NCBI RefSeq assembly: GCF_001544555.2
Contig: NZ_FCOK02000001.1
Coordinates: 62,001 to 126,000 of the forward strand
Source: Caballeronia udeis
Lineage (GTDB): Bacteria; Pseudomonadota; Gammaproteobacteria; Burkholderiales; Burkholderiaceae
DNA: 64,000 nucleotides
Reading direction: 5' to 3'
Below, one piece after another: positions 45,980 through 54,919 of the stretch. Position 1 is the stretch's first letter, and every line of letters begins with the position of its first letter. The notes beneath the pieces are model-generated. The model saw only the letters and a list, made by a program, of their open reading frames with translations, had not been told where the DNA came from and ran no database searches. Position numbers and translations under genes: made by a program.

Positions 45980-47285
45980 TACTACGACATGGAGCAAATA
46001 CGTCTTCATCGCCCTCGAAGGCGCGGCCGAGTCGGTTCCTGCCGGTAAGCTCGAGCTATTCGAAGAAGGCATCAAGCCTGCCGGATCGACCTTCGTCTAC
46101 GGCAACAAGTATCTGCAACGCGCAAACGCCGCTGCTGTGGACCCGGTCAGCATGCCTTTGGACAAAGCAAAGCAGTCCAAAGAAATGGTATTCCAGCCAC
46201 CTGCCGGACTGGCGCTGTTTGGCGCCATTCGTGATGCAGCCCCGGACTCCTGGGGAAGGCGCGTTATCGAGAATATGTTGAGGGCTGCGCCCGACGGCTT
46301 GCCCGAGACCGAATATCTGGCTCATGCCGGCCCACACCGGACCGGCGCACTGGATTTCAGGGACTCCCCCACCGCCCCTGCGGAACCCGGCAAGTTGCCG
46401 GATGCCAAAGAGCTGTCCTATCTGCTCGACGCCGCAGCCATGATCCAGGACGGCAAGCCGGTTCCGAAAAAGCTGCAATTGCTCTTTAGCGTCGGTGCAA
46501 CGTTCGGTGGTGCAAGACCCAAAGCCGTGCTGCTGGACAATGGACGGCAATGGGTTGCCAAATTCCCCGTCGCCCGGGACGGTTTCAACGTTCCTGTGGT
46601 CGAGCGCGCAACGCTTGAACTCGCCCGCAAGTGCGGGATGCGCGTTCCCGTGACCAAGCCCGTGCACCTGCCTGACGGGCGTGACGTCATGCTGATCGAG
46701 CGGTTTGACCGCGTGCCGCTGCCCGGAGGCGCGTTCGGCAAACGGCACGTCGTGAGCGCGCTGACCATGCTCAAGATGCATGAGAGCGATACCGCATCGG
46801 CCAATTACACCGACCTGGCCGACCTGCTCGGTGAGCGCGGCGCAACGGGCTTTGTGGCGGCCGACAAGGTCGAGTTGTTCAAGCGCATGGTGTTCAACAT
46901 CCTCGTGACGAACGACGACGACCATCTGCGCAATCACGCGTTTGTGTGGGACGGAGCGAACAAGGGCTGGCGTCTGAGCGACCTTTACGACGTCGTGCCG
47001 AAGCCGCAGGTGGGCTCCGAGCGCTTCCTCGTCCTGGGAGTTGGCCCGGCAATGGGCCGGCTGGCGACGCTCGACAATGCCCTCTCCGCGGCCGGGCGAT
47101 TCGGCCTGCTCAAGCACGCGGCCGTCGAAATCATCCAGCAACTATCGGCGGTTGTGAGGGAGTGGCGGACCTACTTCGAGGAATTCGGCGTTCCCAAGGC
47201 AGAGTGCGACAAGATAACCACGGCGTTCCGGAAGCCGCAGGCCATTGGTCTGCGGGAAGTGGAAAAAGCGGTGCAGAAAGCGTAG
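45969..47285 (+). CDS. HipA-like serine/threonine kinase toxin
   Basis: A 438-residue protein with an N-terminal HipA couple domain (WSKYVFIALEGAAESVPAGK...) and a C-terminal HipA kinase domain. It has the phosphate-binding GGARPKAVL (about 176-184), ATP-contacting lysine in WVAKFPV, the catalytic loop VTNDDDHLRNHAF, and SDLYDVVP in the place of the metal-binding DxF region. HipA kinases phosphorylate aminoacyl-tRNA synthetases and cause persistence. The start is the ATG at 45969 inside hipB. GC content is normal, unlike the AT-rich promoter. Confidence 0.88.
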   Translation: MIFNTTTWSKYVFIALEGAAESVPAGKLELFEEGIKPAGSTFVYGNKYLQRANAAAVDPVSMPLDKAKQSKEMVFQPPAGLALFGAIRDAAPDSWGRRVIENMLRAAPDGLPETEYLAHAGPHRTGALDFRDSPTAPAEPGKLPDAKELSYLLDAAAMIQDGKPVPKKLQLLFSVGATFGGARPKAVLLDNGRQWVAKFPVARDGFNVPVVERATLELARKCGMRVPVTKPVHLPDGRDVMLIERFDRVPLPGGAFGKRHVVSALTMLKMHESDTASANYTDLADLLGERGATGFVAADKVELFKRMVFNILVTNDDDHLRNHAFVWDGANKGWRLSDLYDVVPKPQVGSERFLVLGVGPAMGRLATLDNALSAAGRFGLLKHAAVEIIQQLSAVVREWRTYFEEFGVPKAECDKITTAFRKPQAIGLREVEKAVQKA

Positions 47286-47359
47286 TTCTTCAAAGGCCGC
47301 GGAACAGAGCGTTGAAAACGCAATTGAGGCAAGCGTCAGCTATCCCGCATGCATGTGAA

Positions 47360-47394
47360 AAAGCCCTCGCGGGTCATTGACCAACGAGGGCTTT
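47360..47394. terminator. Bidirectional terminator between hipA and cobA
   Basis: AAAGCCCTCG (47360-47369) and CGAGGGCTTT (47385-47394) with a 15-base loop, between converging genes. Confidence 0.85.
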
Positions 47395-47477
47395 CAGACG
47401 AAATGAACGGCAAGCTGCATCAAGCAGAGATCCCGCACGCTGCAGCGAGTTTTCTCCGCAATGGCCTTCGACCTGGA

Positions 47478-48236
47478 TCAGGCTGCGGCTTGCATTGCCG
47501 CTTCCACGCCTTGGACCGATACCCCCAACGACCGCTCCGCAAACGCCTCACCGATCATCAGCAAACTCGGCTGCGATGCATCGAGCCAGTCCTGAGCCTC
47601 GCCAACTGCCATTTCGCCCAACGTCAGCGTCAACGACCGCTCACGTTCCGTACTGCAAGCCTCGACGATAGCAACCGGCGTCGACGCCGGCCGCCCTGCA
47701 TCGATAAGCTGCTGCGCAATCTCCGGCGCGCTGTCGCGGCCCATGTAGAACACGAGCGAATCCGCGCTTGCCTGCTCGCGGATTTCATCGGTATCAGGCG
47801 CACGGCTGTAGGTCGCCAACGCCACACTCCGCGATACCCCGCGCAAGGTCAGCGAGCGCTTCAACGTCGCGGCGCTCGCCAGCGCGGCCGTAATCCCCGG
47901 CACCACTTCGTACTCAATACCCGCGGCTTCCAGCGCGCGCATTTCTTCGTCCGCGCGACCGAACAGCATGGGGTCTCCGCCCTTCAGGCGCACGACGATC
48001 TCATGCTCGCGGGCGGCATCGACGATCTGCTTGTTGATGAAATGCTGGGCGGTCGAACGCTGCCCACAGCGCTTGCCCACCGCGATCTTGCGCGCGTCCG
48101 GCGCGTGGTCGAGCATGGCCGGCTCGATCAGCGCATCGTGCAGAACGACTTGCGCCTGGCTCAGCAACCGGGCGCCGCGAACCGTAATCAGGTCCGCAGC
48201 ACCCGGCCCCGCACCGATCAAATACACCTTACCCAT
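47478..48236 (-). CDS. cobA: Uroporphyrinogen-III C-methyltransferase
   Basis: SAM-dependent enzyme that methylates uroporphyrinogen III twice to precorrin-2, the branch point to siroheme and cobalamin. 252 residues, no fused CysG dehydrogenase/chelatase domain. Motifs: YLIGAGPGAADLITVRGARL at the N-terminus, VVRLKGGDPMLFGRADEE, and VVPGITAALASAATL. Nine bases after cysN on the same strand, so its main job here is probably siroheme for CysI. ATG at 48236; a TTG at 48242 is possible. Confidence 0.95.
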   Translation of the reverse strand: MGKVYLIGAGPGAADLITVRGARLLSQAQVVLHDALIEPAMLDHAPDARKIAVGKRCGQRSTAQHFINKQIVDAAREHEIVVRLKGGDPMLFGRADEEMRALEAAGIEYEVVPGITAALASAATLKRSLTLRGVSRSVALATYSRAPDTDEIREQASADSLVFYMGRDSAPEIAQQLIDAGRPASTPVAIVEACSTERERSLTLTLGEMAVGEAQDWLDASQPSLLMIGEAFAERSLGVSVQGVEAAMQAAA

Positions 48237-48245
48237 AATCAATAC

Positions 48246-49568
48246 TCAGGCTGAATACGCGCGAATCATCCCGGCCGCAACCGTGTGATGCGTCGCTTCA
48301 TCGATAAGAACAAACGCACCGGTACCCTGATGCGTGTCGTAGGCATCGCAGACGATCGGCTTTTGAAGCGTCAGCGCCACGCGGCCAATGTCGTTCATCG
48401 TCAGGTTATGGCGGTCCACCGAGTGCAGCAGCGTATGCACGTCGAGCACTTCCTTGATCGCGCCAATCCGTGCGAACACCGTGTTCGTGGTCTGCTTCAG
48501 CAGGTACTTGCGCTGCTGCGAGAGCGGCTCTTCATCGAACCAGCAGAGGTCCGCGTCCAGCTTCTTCGCCGGCTCGATCTTCGTGCCGCTGGTGTTGCGC
48601 GGCACGAACGTATCGCCGCGCGACACATCGACATGTTCCGCCAGGCGAATGGTAACCGTCTGCCCCGCGAACGCACGATCCACCTGCGCCACGCCGCCCG
48701 GAACCGGCGCGATGATCTCGGCCACGGTTGCATCGCGGTTCGCCGGCAGCACGGTGATCGTGTCGCCCAGCTTCACCTCGCCCGACTCGACCCGGCCCAT
48801 GTAGCCGCGGAAATCGTCGGCCTGATTGCCGTCCTGGCGTGCGACCCATTGCACCGGAAAACGCAGCGCCTGATCAACGGGCTGCGCGACCGGCAGCGCT
48901 TCGAGCAGATCGAGCAGCGGTTCGCCCGCGTACCAGGGCATACGCTCGCTGGCGCTCACGATGTTGTCGCCCTTCAACGCCGACACCGGTACGAAGCGCA
49001 CATCGGCAATTCCAAGCCGGCGCGCAAGTTCAACATACGCGTCGCGGATCTCGTTGAAGCGCGACTCGCTGAAGTCGATCAGGTCCATCTTGTTGATCGC
49101 AACGATCACATGCTGCAGCCCAAGCAACTTGACGATCGCGCTATGGCGCACGGTCTGCGGCAGCAATTGCGCCACGCCGTCCTTCAACGTGACCCGTGTG
49201 GCGTCAACGAGAATGATCGCGGCATGCGCCGTCGAAGCGCCCGTCACCATGTTGCGGGTGTACTGCTCGTGGCCGGGGGTATCGGCAATGATGAACTTGC
49301 GCTTCGCGGTAGCGAAATAGCGGTATGCAACGTCGATCGTAATGCCCTGCTCACGCTCGGCTTCAAGACCATCCGTCAGCAGCGACAAATCGATTTCATC
49401 GCCAACGGTGCGCTTATTCTTCGCTCGCGACAACGCCGACAGCTGGTCCGACAACACCGCCTTGCTATCGAAAAGCAGACGGCCGATCAACGTGCTCTTG
49501 CCGTCGTCAACGCTGCCTGCCGTGATGAAACGCAACACGCCGAGGTCTTCGGGTTGATGAATGCTCAT
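48246..49568 (-). CDS. cysN: Sulfate adenylyltransferase subunit 1 (GTPase)
   Basis: 440-residue EF-Tu-like GTPase that drives APS formation by CysD. G motifs: AGSVDDGKSTL (G1), GITIDVAYRYF (G2), DTPGHEQYTRNM (G3), NKMD (G4). Two beta-barrel domains follow. No APS kinase (CysC) domain is fused at the C-terminus, which ends MIRAYSA. 33 bases after cysD. Confidence 0.96.
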   Translation of the reverse strand: MSIHQPEDLGVLRFITAGSVDDGKSTLIGRLLFDSKAVLSDQLSALSRAKNKRTVGDEIDLSLLTDGLEAEREQGITIDVAYRYFATAKRKFIIADTPGHEQYTRNMVTGASTAHAAIILVDATRVTLKDGVAQLLPQTVRHSAIVKLLGLQHVIVAINKMDLIDFSESRFNEIRDAYVELARRLGIADVRFVPVSALKGDNIVSASERMPWYAGEPLLDLLEALPVAQPVDQALRFPVQWVARQDGNQADDFRGYMGRVESGEVKLGDTITVLPANRDATVAEIIAPVPGGVAQVDRAFAGQTVTIRLAEHVDVSRGDTFVPRNTSGTKIEPAKKLDADLCWFDEEPLSQQRKYLLKQTTNTVFARIGAIKEVLDVHTLLHSVDRHNLTMNDIGRVALTLQKPIVCDAYDTHQGTGAFVLIDEATHHTVAAGMIRAYSA

Positions 49569-49601
49569 GATGTTTCCCTGTTCCTTGTTACGGCGTGATG
49601 C

Positions 49602-50564
49602 TTAGAAATAACCTTGTTTCTTGCGGGTTTCCATCGCGGCTTCGGACGCTTGATCGTCCATGCGCGTCGCGCCGCGTTCCGTGATTTCCGTCACCGCCGT
49701 CTCGGCGATGATCTTCTCGACATCGTCGGCATCGCTCGCAACGGGGCACGTGCAACTGATGTCGCCCACCGTCCGGAAACGCACAAGCGCTACTTCCGAG
49801 ACTTCGCCTTCCTGCAACGGAGTCAGTGGCGTCAGCGGGACGAGCAGGCCATTGCGGCGGATGATCTCGCGATCGTGCGCATAGTAAATGGACGGCAGTT
49901 CAAGCTTCTCGCGGCCGATGTATTGCCAGATATCCAGCTCGGTCCAGTTCGAGATCGGGAACACGCGCAGATGCTCGCCGTTATGCAGGCGCGCGTTATA
50001 GATGCTCCACAGTTCCGGGCGTTGCGCTTTCGGGTCCCACTGGCCGAATTCATCGCGGAAAGAGAAGATGCGCTCTTTCGCACGGGCCTTTTCTTCATCG
50101 CGGCGCGCTCCGCCGATCAACGCCGTATAACCGTACTCTTCGATGGTTTCGAGCAACGTCACCGCTTGCGCGGCGTTGCGCGAATCCGTTTCGCGACGCA
50201 GGCGCACGGTGCCTTTCCTGATCGAATCTTCGACATGACCGACCACGAGTTCGGCACCAATCTCAGCAGCGCGGCGATCGCGGAAGTCGATGACTTCGTC
50301 AAAATTATGACCGGTATCGATATGAACCAGCGGGAACGGCAGCACGGTCTTGCGGCCCGAGCCCAGCCCAAATGCCTTCAACGCGAGATGCAGCACAACG
50401 ACCGAATCCTTACCGCCGGAGAACAGCAACGCAGGCTTGCTGCACTCGGCCACGAGTTCGCGCAGGATGTGAATGGACTCGGCTTCGAGCCAGTCGAGGT
50501 GGTCCATCCGGTTACCGCGGTTCGCCACCGGGGCGTTGACTGTTGAATCGAGCGTGGTGCTCAT
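49602..50564 (-). CDS. cysD: Sulfate adenylyltransferase subunit 2
   Basis: 320-residue PP-loop ATP pyrophosphatase that makes APS from ATP and sulfate. The PP-motif SGGKDSVV follows the conserved LDWLEAESIHILRELVAEC start; also LIGGARRDEEKARAKERIFS and RFRTVGDISCTCPVAS. The start MSTTLDSTV at 50564 has AAGGA about ten bases upstream; an ATG at 50591 is less likely. Confidence 0.95.
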   Translation of the reverse strand: MSTTLDSTVNAPVANRGNRMDHLDWLEAESIHILRELVAECSKPALLFSGGKDSVVVLHLALKAFGLGSGRKTVLPFPLVHIDTGHNFDEVIDFRDRRAAEIGAELVVGHVEDSIRKGTVRLRRETDSRNAAQAVTLLETIEEYGYTALIGGARRDEEKARAKERIFSFRDEFGQWDPKAQRPELWSIYNARLHNGEHLRVFPISNWTELDIWQYIGREKLELPSIYYAHDREIIRRNGLLVPLTPLTPLQEGEVSEVALVRFRTVGDISCTCPVASDADDVEKIIAETAVTEITERGATRMDDQASEAAMETRKKQGYF

Positions 50565-50634
50565 ATGCGTCGTTCCTTGGTTACTTTGCATGACACCAGG
50601 CTTGAGCGAGCGTCATGCGTCAATATCAATGCGT

Positions 50635-51366
50635 TCAGAGCGCCGAACTTGGCGCTGCGCTGCGGTCTTCCACGATCTTTATATTCGTCACGTGCAATCC
50701 GCATTCCTTCGTGTCCCGCGACTCCCACCACCAGCGTCCTGCCCGGCTGTCTTCGCCCGGACGGATGGCGCGCGTGCACGGCTCACAGCCAATGCTCGGA
50801 TAACCGCGCGCATGCAGCGGGTTGACGGGGACATCGAAAGCTTTCAAATAGGCCCAGACATCGGCTTCAGTCCAGTCCGCGAGCGGATTGAATTTGGCGA
50901 TGCCACGCGGCGCGTCGTGCTCTTCTTCGTGTAACTCTACGCGAGTCACCGATTGCTCGCGGCGCTGTCCCGTAACCCACGCGCTCACGTCTTTCAGCGC
51001 ACGATTCAGCGGTTCGACCTTACGAATCCCGCAGCAGCTTTTACGCAGGTCGACGCTTTCATAGAACGCGTTCAGACCGTGATCCCGAACATACTCCTCA
51101 ACCGCTTGCGGCTGCGGATGAAACTGCTCGATATCATAGCCATAACGCTCTTTCACACGGTCGATCATGCCCAGCGTTTCAGCATGCAGACGGCCCGTGT
51201 TCAGCGAAAAGATGCCGATCTTTACACCGCGTGAAAGAATGGCATGCGTAAGCAGCATATCTTCGGCCGCGAGACTGCTGGCTAGCTTGACGTTCGCATG
51301 ACGTTGCGCGATGGAATCGAGCAGGGAGTCCAGACGTTCGACCTTGGCTTGCAGTTCGGCATTCAT
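50635..51366 (-). CDS. cysH: Assimilatory adenylylsulfate (APS) reductase, iron-sulfur type
   Basis: 243 residues. Reduces activated sulfate to sulfite using thioredoxin. It carries both cysteine pairs, KSCCGIRK (C111, C112) and GCEPC (C194, C197), that hold a [4Fe-4S] cluster and mark APS-specific reductases, and the catalytic KECGLH near the C-terminus. PAPS reductases such as E. coli CysH lack the cluster cysteines. Lack of a cysC in this operon agrees. The ATG overlaps the DUF934 stop as ATGA. Confidence 0.95.
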   Translation of the reverse strand: MNAELQAKVERLDSLLDSIAQRHANVKLASSLAAEDMLLTHAILSRGVKIGIFSLNTGRLHAETLGMIDRVKERYGYDIEQFHPQPQAVEEYVRDHGLNAFYESVDLRKSCCGIRKVEPLNRALKDVSAWVTGQRREQSVTRVELHEEEHDAPRGIAKFNPLADWTEADVWAYLKAFDVPVNPLHARGYPSIGCEPCTRAIRPGEDSRAGRWWWESRDTKECGLHVTNIKIVEDRSAAPSSAL

Positions 51367-51914
51367 GCCGACGCTCCGGCGACTGAGCTACGTTCCGCTG
51401 CGCCACGACGGCGAAACAGCGGTTCCGGATTGTCCACTGCACCCTGATACGGAATGCTCAATTCAGCGAACGCATTCAGCGCGTCGTGAATGTCTTTGTC
51501 GGCGCGAACGGCGAAGGCGTCGAAACCGCAACGTGCGTGAAAGCGCAACTGGTCGCGCAGTACGTCGCCGATGGCCCGCAACTCACCCTTCCACTGATAA
51601 CGTTCGCGCAGCAAACGGCCGATGCTGAAACCGCGGCCATCGCTGAACTTCGGGAAATCAACGGCGATCAGCGCGATCTTGTCGAAATCCTCGACCAGTT
51701 CCGCGGGTTCATCGTCGGGGGCGAGCCACACGCCGATCAGCTCTTTCTTCTGCGCCGCGGTCAGCGCGTTCTTGTGCTCTTTCCACCACGTGAACGGCAC
51801 GATTCCCCTGGCCGGCAACAATGCATCGACTGCGGGCAGCGTGCCATCTTCAGCGGCACGCACCACGGTCCAGTCGTCTTCAACCACTTCGCGATTCTTG
51901 ATTATCAAAGCCAT
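51363..51914 (-). CDS. DUF934 family protein, sulfate assimilation operon
   Basis: 183 residues; conserved DUF934 blocks include VVEDDWTVV, VWLAPDDEPAELVEDFDKIA, DFPKFSDGRGFSIGRLLRER and ELRAIGDVLRDQLRFHARCGF. The family nearly always sits between cysI and cysH in beta- and gammaproteobacteria and is annotated as an oxidoreductase-like or CysX-like accessory protein; its true role is not settled. No cofactor motif is obvious. Confidence 0.9.
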   Translation of the reverse strand: MALIIKNREVVEDDWTVVRAAEDGTLPAVDALLPARGIVPFTWWKEHKNALTAAQKKELIGVWLAPDDEPAELVEDFDKIALIAVDFPKFSDGRGFSIGRLLRERYQWKGELRAIGDVLRDQLRFHARCGFDAFAVRADKDIHDALNAFAELSIPYQGAVDNPEPLFRRRGAAERSSVAGASA

Positions 51915-51948
51915 GTGCTTTTTTCCTTGAGCGACTCAACGTAGCAGA

Positions 51949-53628
51949 TCAAGCATGCGCCGGTTGGCGCGACGCGTACACGCGTTCCTTGAACGGCGCG
52001 ATGCCGATACGGCCGTACGTCTCGATGAAACGCTCGCCTTCAATGCGGTTCTCGACGAACGTATCGATCACTTGCGACACCACGTCGGGCATCTCTTCCG
52101 CCGAGAACGACGGGCCGATCACGCGGCCGAGATGCGCGCCCGTTACGCCCGAGCTTTGCTCGCCGCCGAGCGTGACCTGATACCACTCCGAGCCGTCCTT
52201 ATCGACACCCAGCACACCGATGTTGCCGATGTGATGATGACCGCACGCGTTGATACAACCCGAGATGTTGAGCGTCAGGTCGCCCAGGTCATACACATAG
52301 TCAAGATCGCTGAAACGCTCTTGAATGGCTTGCGCGATCGGGATCGACTTCGCGTTCGCGAGCGAGCAGAAATCGCCGCCCGGGCACGCAATGATGTCGG
52401 TCAGCAAACCAATATTCGATGTCGCGAAACCCAGCGCCTTCGCGCGTTCCCACACCGTGTACAAGTCGCGCTTCTTCACGTTCGCGAGGATCAGGTTCTG
52501 CTCGTGCGAGACGCGGATTTCACCGAACGAGAATTCGTCGGCGAGATCGGCGACGGCTTCCATCTGCTTGTCCGTTGCGTCGCCCGGGGCAATGCCCGTG
52601 GGCTTCAGCGACAACGTCACCGACGCGTAACCCGGCACCTTGTGCGGACGCACGTTGCGTTCGATCCAGCGCGCGAACGCCTTGCTTTCGATCAGATGCT
52701 TTTCATACGACGCATCCGTATCCGGCAGCTTTTCATACGCGGGCGGTGCGAAGAACTGCGACACGCGGTCGAGTTCTTCCTGCGTGAGCGTGGAAGGACC
52801 GTCCTTCAAATGGACCCACTCTTCTTCCACTTGCTGCGCGAATTTCGCGGGGCTCAACGCCTTCACGAGAATCTTGATCCGCGCCTTGTACATATTGTCA
52901 CGACGGCCGTAGCGGTTATACACACGCAATACGGCTTCGCAGTACGTCAGCAGATGCTGCCAGGGCAGATCTTCCTTGATGATCGCGCCAACAATCGGCG
53001 TGCGACCCAGGCCACCGCCCGCAAGAATGCTTGCGACCACTTCACCGGCTGCGTTCTTCTTCAGATAAACGCCCAGATCGTGCACTTGCACGGCCGCGCG
53101 ATCTTCCACCGAGCCGTTGATCGCGATCTTGAACTTGCGCGGCAGCCAGGCGAATTCGGGGTGAAAAGTCGACCATTGGCGCAGGATTTCCGCCCAGGGA
53201 CGCGGATCGACGAATTCATCGGGCGCCACGCCGGCAAATTGATCGGCGGTGATGTTGCGGATGCAATTGCCTGACGTTTGAATGCCGTGCATTTGCACCG
53301 ACGCCAGCTTGCGCAGGATCTCCGGCGTCTCTTCGAGCTTGATCCAGTTGAACTGGATGTTGGTCCGCGTTGAAAAGTGGCCGTAACCGCGGTCGTGCTC
53401 ACGCGCGATCGTGCCAAGCATGCGCATCTGGTCGCTGCGCAAATTGCCGTACGGAATCGCGATACGGTGCATGTACGCGTGCCGCTGCATATAGAGACCG
53501 TTCTGCAGGCGCAGCGGCCGGAATTCTTCTTCGCTCAACTCGCCGGACAAGCGGCGGCGCACTTGGTCGCTGTATTGAGCGACGCGTTCGTCGACGATTT
53601 TCTGGTCGATCTGATCGTATTGATACAT
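51949..53628 (-). CDS. cysI: Sulfite reductase hemoprotein (nitrite/sulfite reductase family)
   Basis: 559-residue siroheme/[4Fe-4S] enzyme reducing sulfite to sulfide. The cluster-siroheme ligands are C415 and C421 in ACPGGDFC, and C458 and C462 in SGCINACGHHH. The early RTNIQFNWI segment is a siroheme-binding part. The flavoprotein partner CysJ is absent here, as usual for this ferredoxin-like type. First gene of cysI-DUF934-cysH-cysD-cysN-cobA. Confidence 0.95.
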   Translation of the reverse strand: MYQYDQIDQKIVDERVAQYSDQVRRRLSGELSEEEFRPLRLQNGLYMQRHAYMHRIAIPYGNLRSDQMRMLGTIAREHDRGYGHFSTRTNIQFNWIKLEETPEILRKLASVQMHGIQTSGNCIRNITADQFAGVAPDEFVDPRPWAEILRQWSTFHPEFAWLPRKFKIAINGSVEDRAAVQVHDLGVYLKKNAAGEVVASILAGGGLGRTPIVGAIIKEDLPWQHLLTYCEAVLRVYNRYGRRDNMYKARIKILVKALSPAKFAQQVEEEWVHLKDGPSTLTQEELDRVSQFFAPPAYEKLPDTDASYEKHLIESKAFARWIERNVRPHKVPGYASVTLSLKPTGIAPGDATDKQMEAVADLADEFSFGEIRVSHEQNLILANVKKRDLYTVWERAKALGFATSNIGLLTDIIACPGGDFCSLANAKSIPIAQAIQERFSDLDYVYDLGDLTLNISGCINACGHHHIGNIGVLGVDKDGSEWYQVTLGGEQSSGVTGAHLGRVIGPSFSAEEMPDVVSQVIDTFVENRIEGERFIETYGRIGIAPFKERVYASRQPAHA

Positions 53629-53848
53629 TCGGGGGCCCCAGTTTTTAGTAGTTCCACCAGTACGGCGTCCTAGCCACGCCGCACATCGCCATGAGTAGAG
53701 TCATTGCCTGGAACGCCGTTCGGACAGTGCGTTCATTTGCTTATGACAAATACAGATATCGATATTGGAAAAATTGGCTCGATGGTAATAAACTTCCTAT
53801 ATATTGCAAACGACTGATAAATTACTTTGATATGCGGATGGGTTATAT
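53629..53848. promoter_or_regulatory. Divergent cysI / CysB-type regulator control region
   Basis: 220 bases, AT-rich from about 53730 on, with the palindrome ATATCGATAT (53756-53765) and A/T runs typical of CysB sites (loose TTATA/GATAA-like elements to 53830). Promoters for both directions must lie here; exact boxes were not assigned. Confidence 0.5.
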
Positions 53849-54790
53849 ATGAATCTGCACCAGTTCCGCTTCGTGCGCGAAGCCGTCCGGCAGAACTACA
53901 ACCTCACCGAAGCCGCTAAAGCGCTGTTCACGTCGCAGCCAGGGGTATCGAAGGCGATCATCGAGCTGGAGGATGAACTCGGGGTCGAGATCTTCACGCG
54001 TCACGGCAAACGGGTTCGTTCGCTGACGGAGCCGGGGCGAATTATCCTGGCATCGGTGGAAAAAATCCTGCAGGAAGTGGAAAGCCTGAAGCGTGTCGGT
54101 AAAGATTACGCGGCGCAGGATCAGGGCAACCTGGTGATCGCGGCCACGCATACGCAGGCGCGTTATTCCCTGCCGAACGCCATCGCGGAATTCAAGAAGC
54201 GTTTCCCGAAGGTGCACCTTTCGATTCTGCAAGGCAGTCCGACGCAGGTGGCCGAAATGGTCATCCACGATCAGGCCGACATCGCCATCGCCACGGAAGC
54301 GATCGCCAACTATAAGGAACTGGTGTCGTTGCCGTGTTTCCAGTGGCACCACGTCGCGGTCGTGCAGCCGGATCATCCGCTGCTCGAGCGCAAGCTGCTG
54401 ACGCTCGACGACCTGGCGCAATACCCGATCATCACCTACGACAACGCGTTCGCCGGCCGCTCGAAAATCAACCAGGCTTTCGCGCTGCGCAACCTGACGC
54501 CCGATATCGTCCTGGAAGCCATTGATGCCGACGTGATCAAGACTTACGTCGAGCTGGGCCTGGGCGTGGGCATTCTCGCGGATATCGCGTTCAACCCCGA
54601 ACGCGATAAGCATCTCCGCGCGATGCCCGTTGGCCATCTGTTCGGCACCAACGTCACGCGGCTCGCTTTGAAACAAGGCGCGTATTTACGCAGCTATGTG
54701 TACACGCTGGTCGAACTGCTTTCGCCTTCCATGAACCGCAAGCTGATCGAGCAGGCGCTCTCGGGCGAGCACGAAAGCTACGAGCTTTGA
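53849..54790 (+). CDS. cysB: CysB-type LysR transcriptional regulator
   Basis: 313 residues: N-terminal winged helix (FRFVREAVRQNYNLTEAAKA and TSQPGVSKAIIELEDELGVE, the CysB/Cbl type) and an effector domain for O-acetylserine/N-acetylserine or sulfate signals (IAATHTQARYSLPNAIAEFK, YDNAFAGRSKINQAF). Divergent from the cys operon, the expected place for its activator. Whether it is CysB, Cbl or SsuR in function cannot be told from sequence. Confidence 0.9.
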   Translation: MNLHQFRFVREAVRQNYNLTEAAKALFTSQPGVSKAIIELEDELGVEIFTRHGKRVRSLTEPGRIILASVEKILQEVESLKRVGKDYAAQDQGNLVIAATHTQARYSLPNAIAEFKKRFPKVHLSILQGSPTQVAEMVIHDQADIAIATEAIANYKELVSLPCFQWHHVAVVQPDHPLLERKLLTLDDLAQYPIITYDNAFAGRSKINQAFALRNLTPDIVLEAIDADVIKTYVELGLGVGILADIAFNPERDKHLRAMPVGHLFGTNVTRLALKQGAYLRSYVYTLVELLSPSMNRKLIEQALSGEHESYEL

Positions 54791-54919
54791 TTGACCGGGT
54801 TCGAGTACGACGCGGGCCGCGCTCGCGTCGAAACTCGTGCCGCGCGATCGCGCCGCGCGATTTTTGTCAGCCCCACACTTCAGCATTTTTAAACCACACC
54901 TCTTCGCGGAGACCTTCCA

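Noticed and set aside
54830..54880. CG-rich palindromic stretch before the binding-protein gene
   Set aside because: GCGCGATCGCGC-type runs are common in this GC-rich DNA and do not form a single clear terminator, despite a short T-run.
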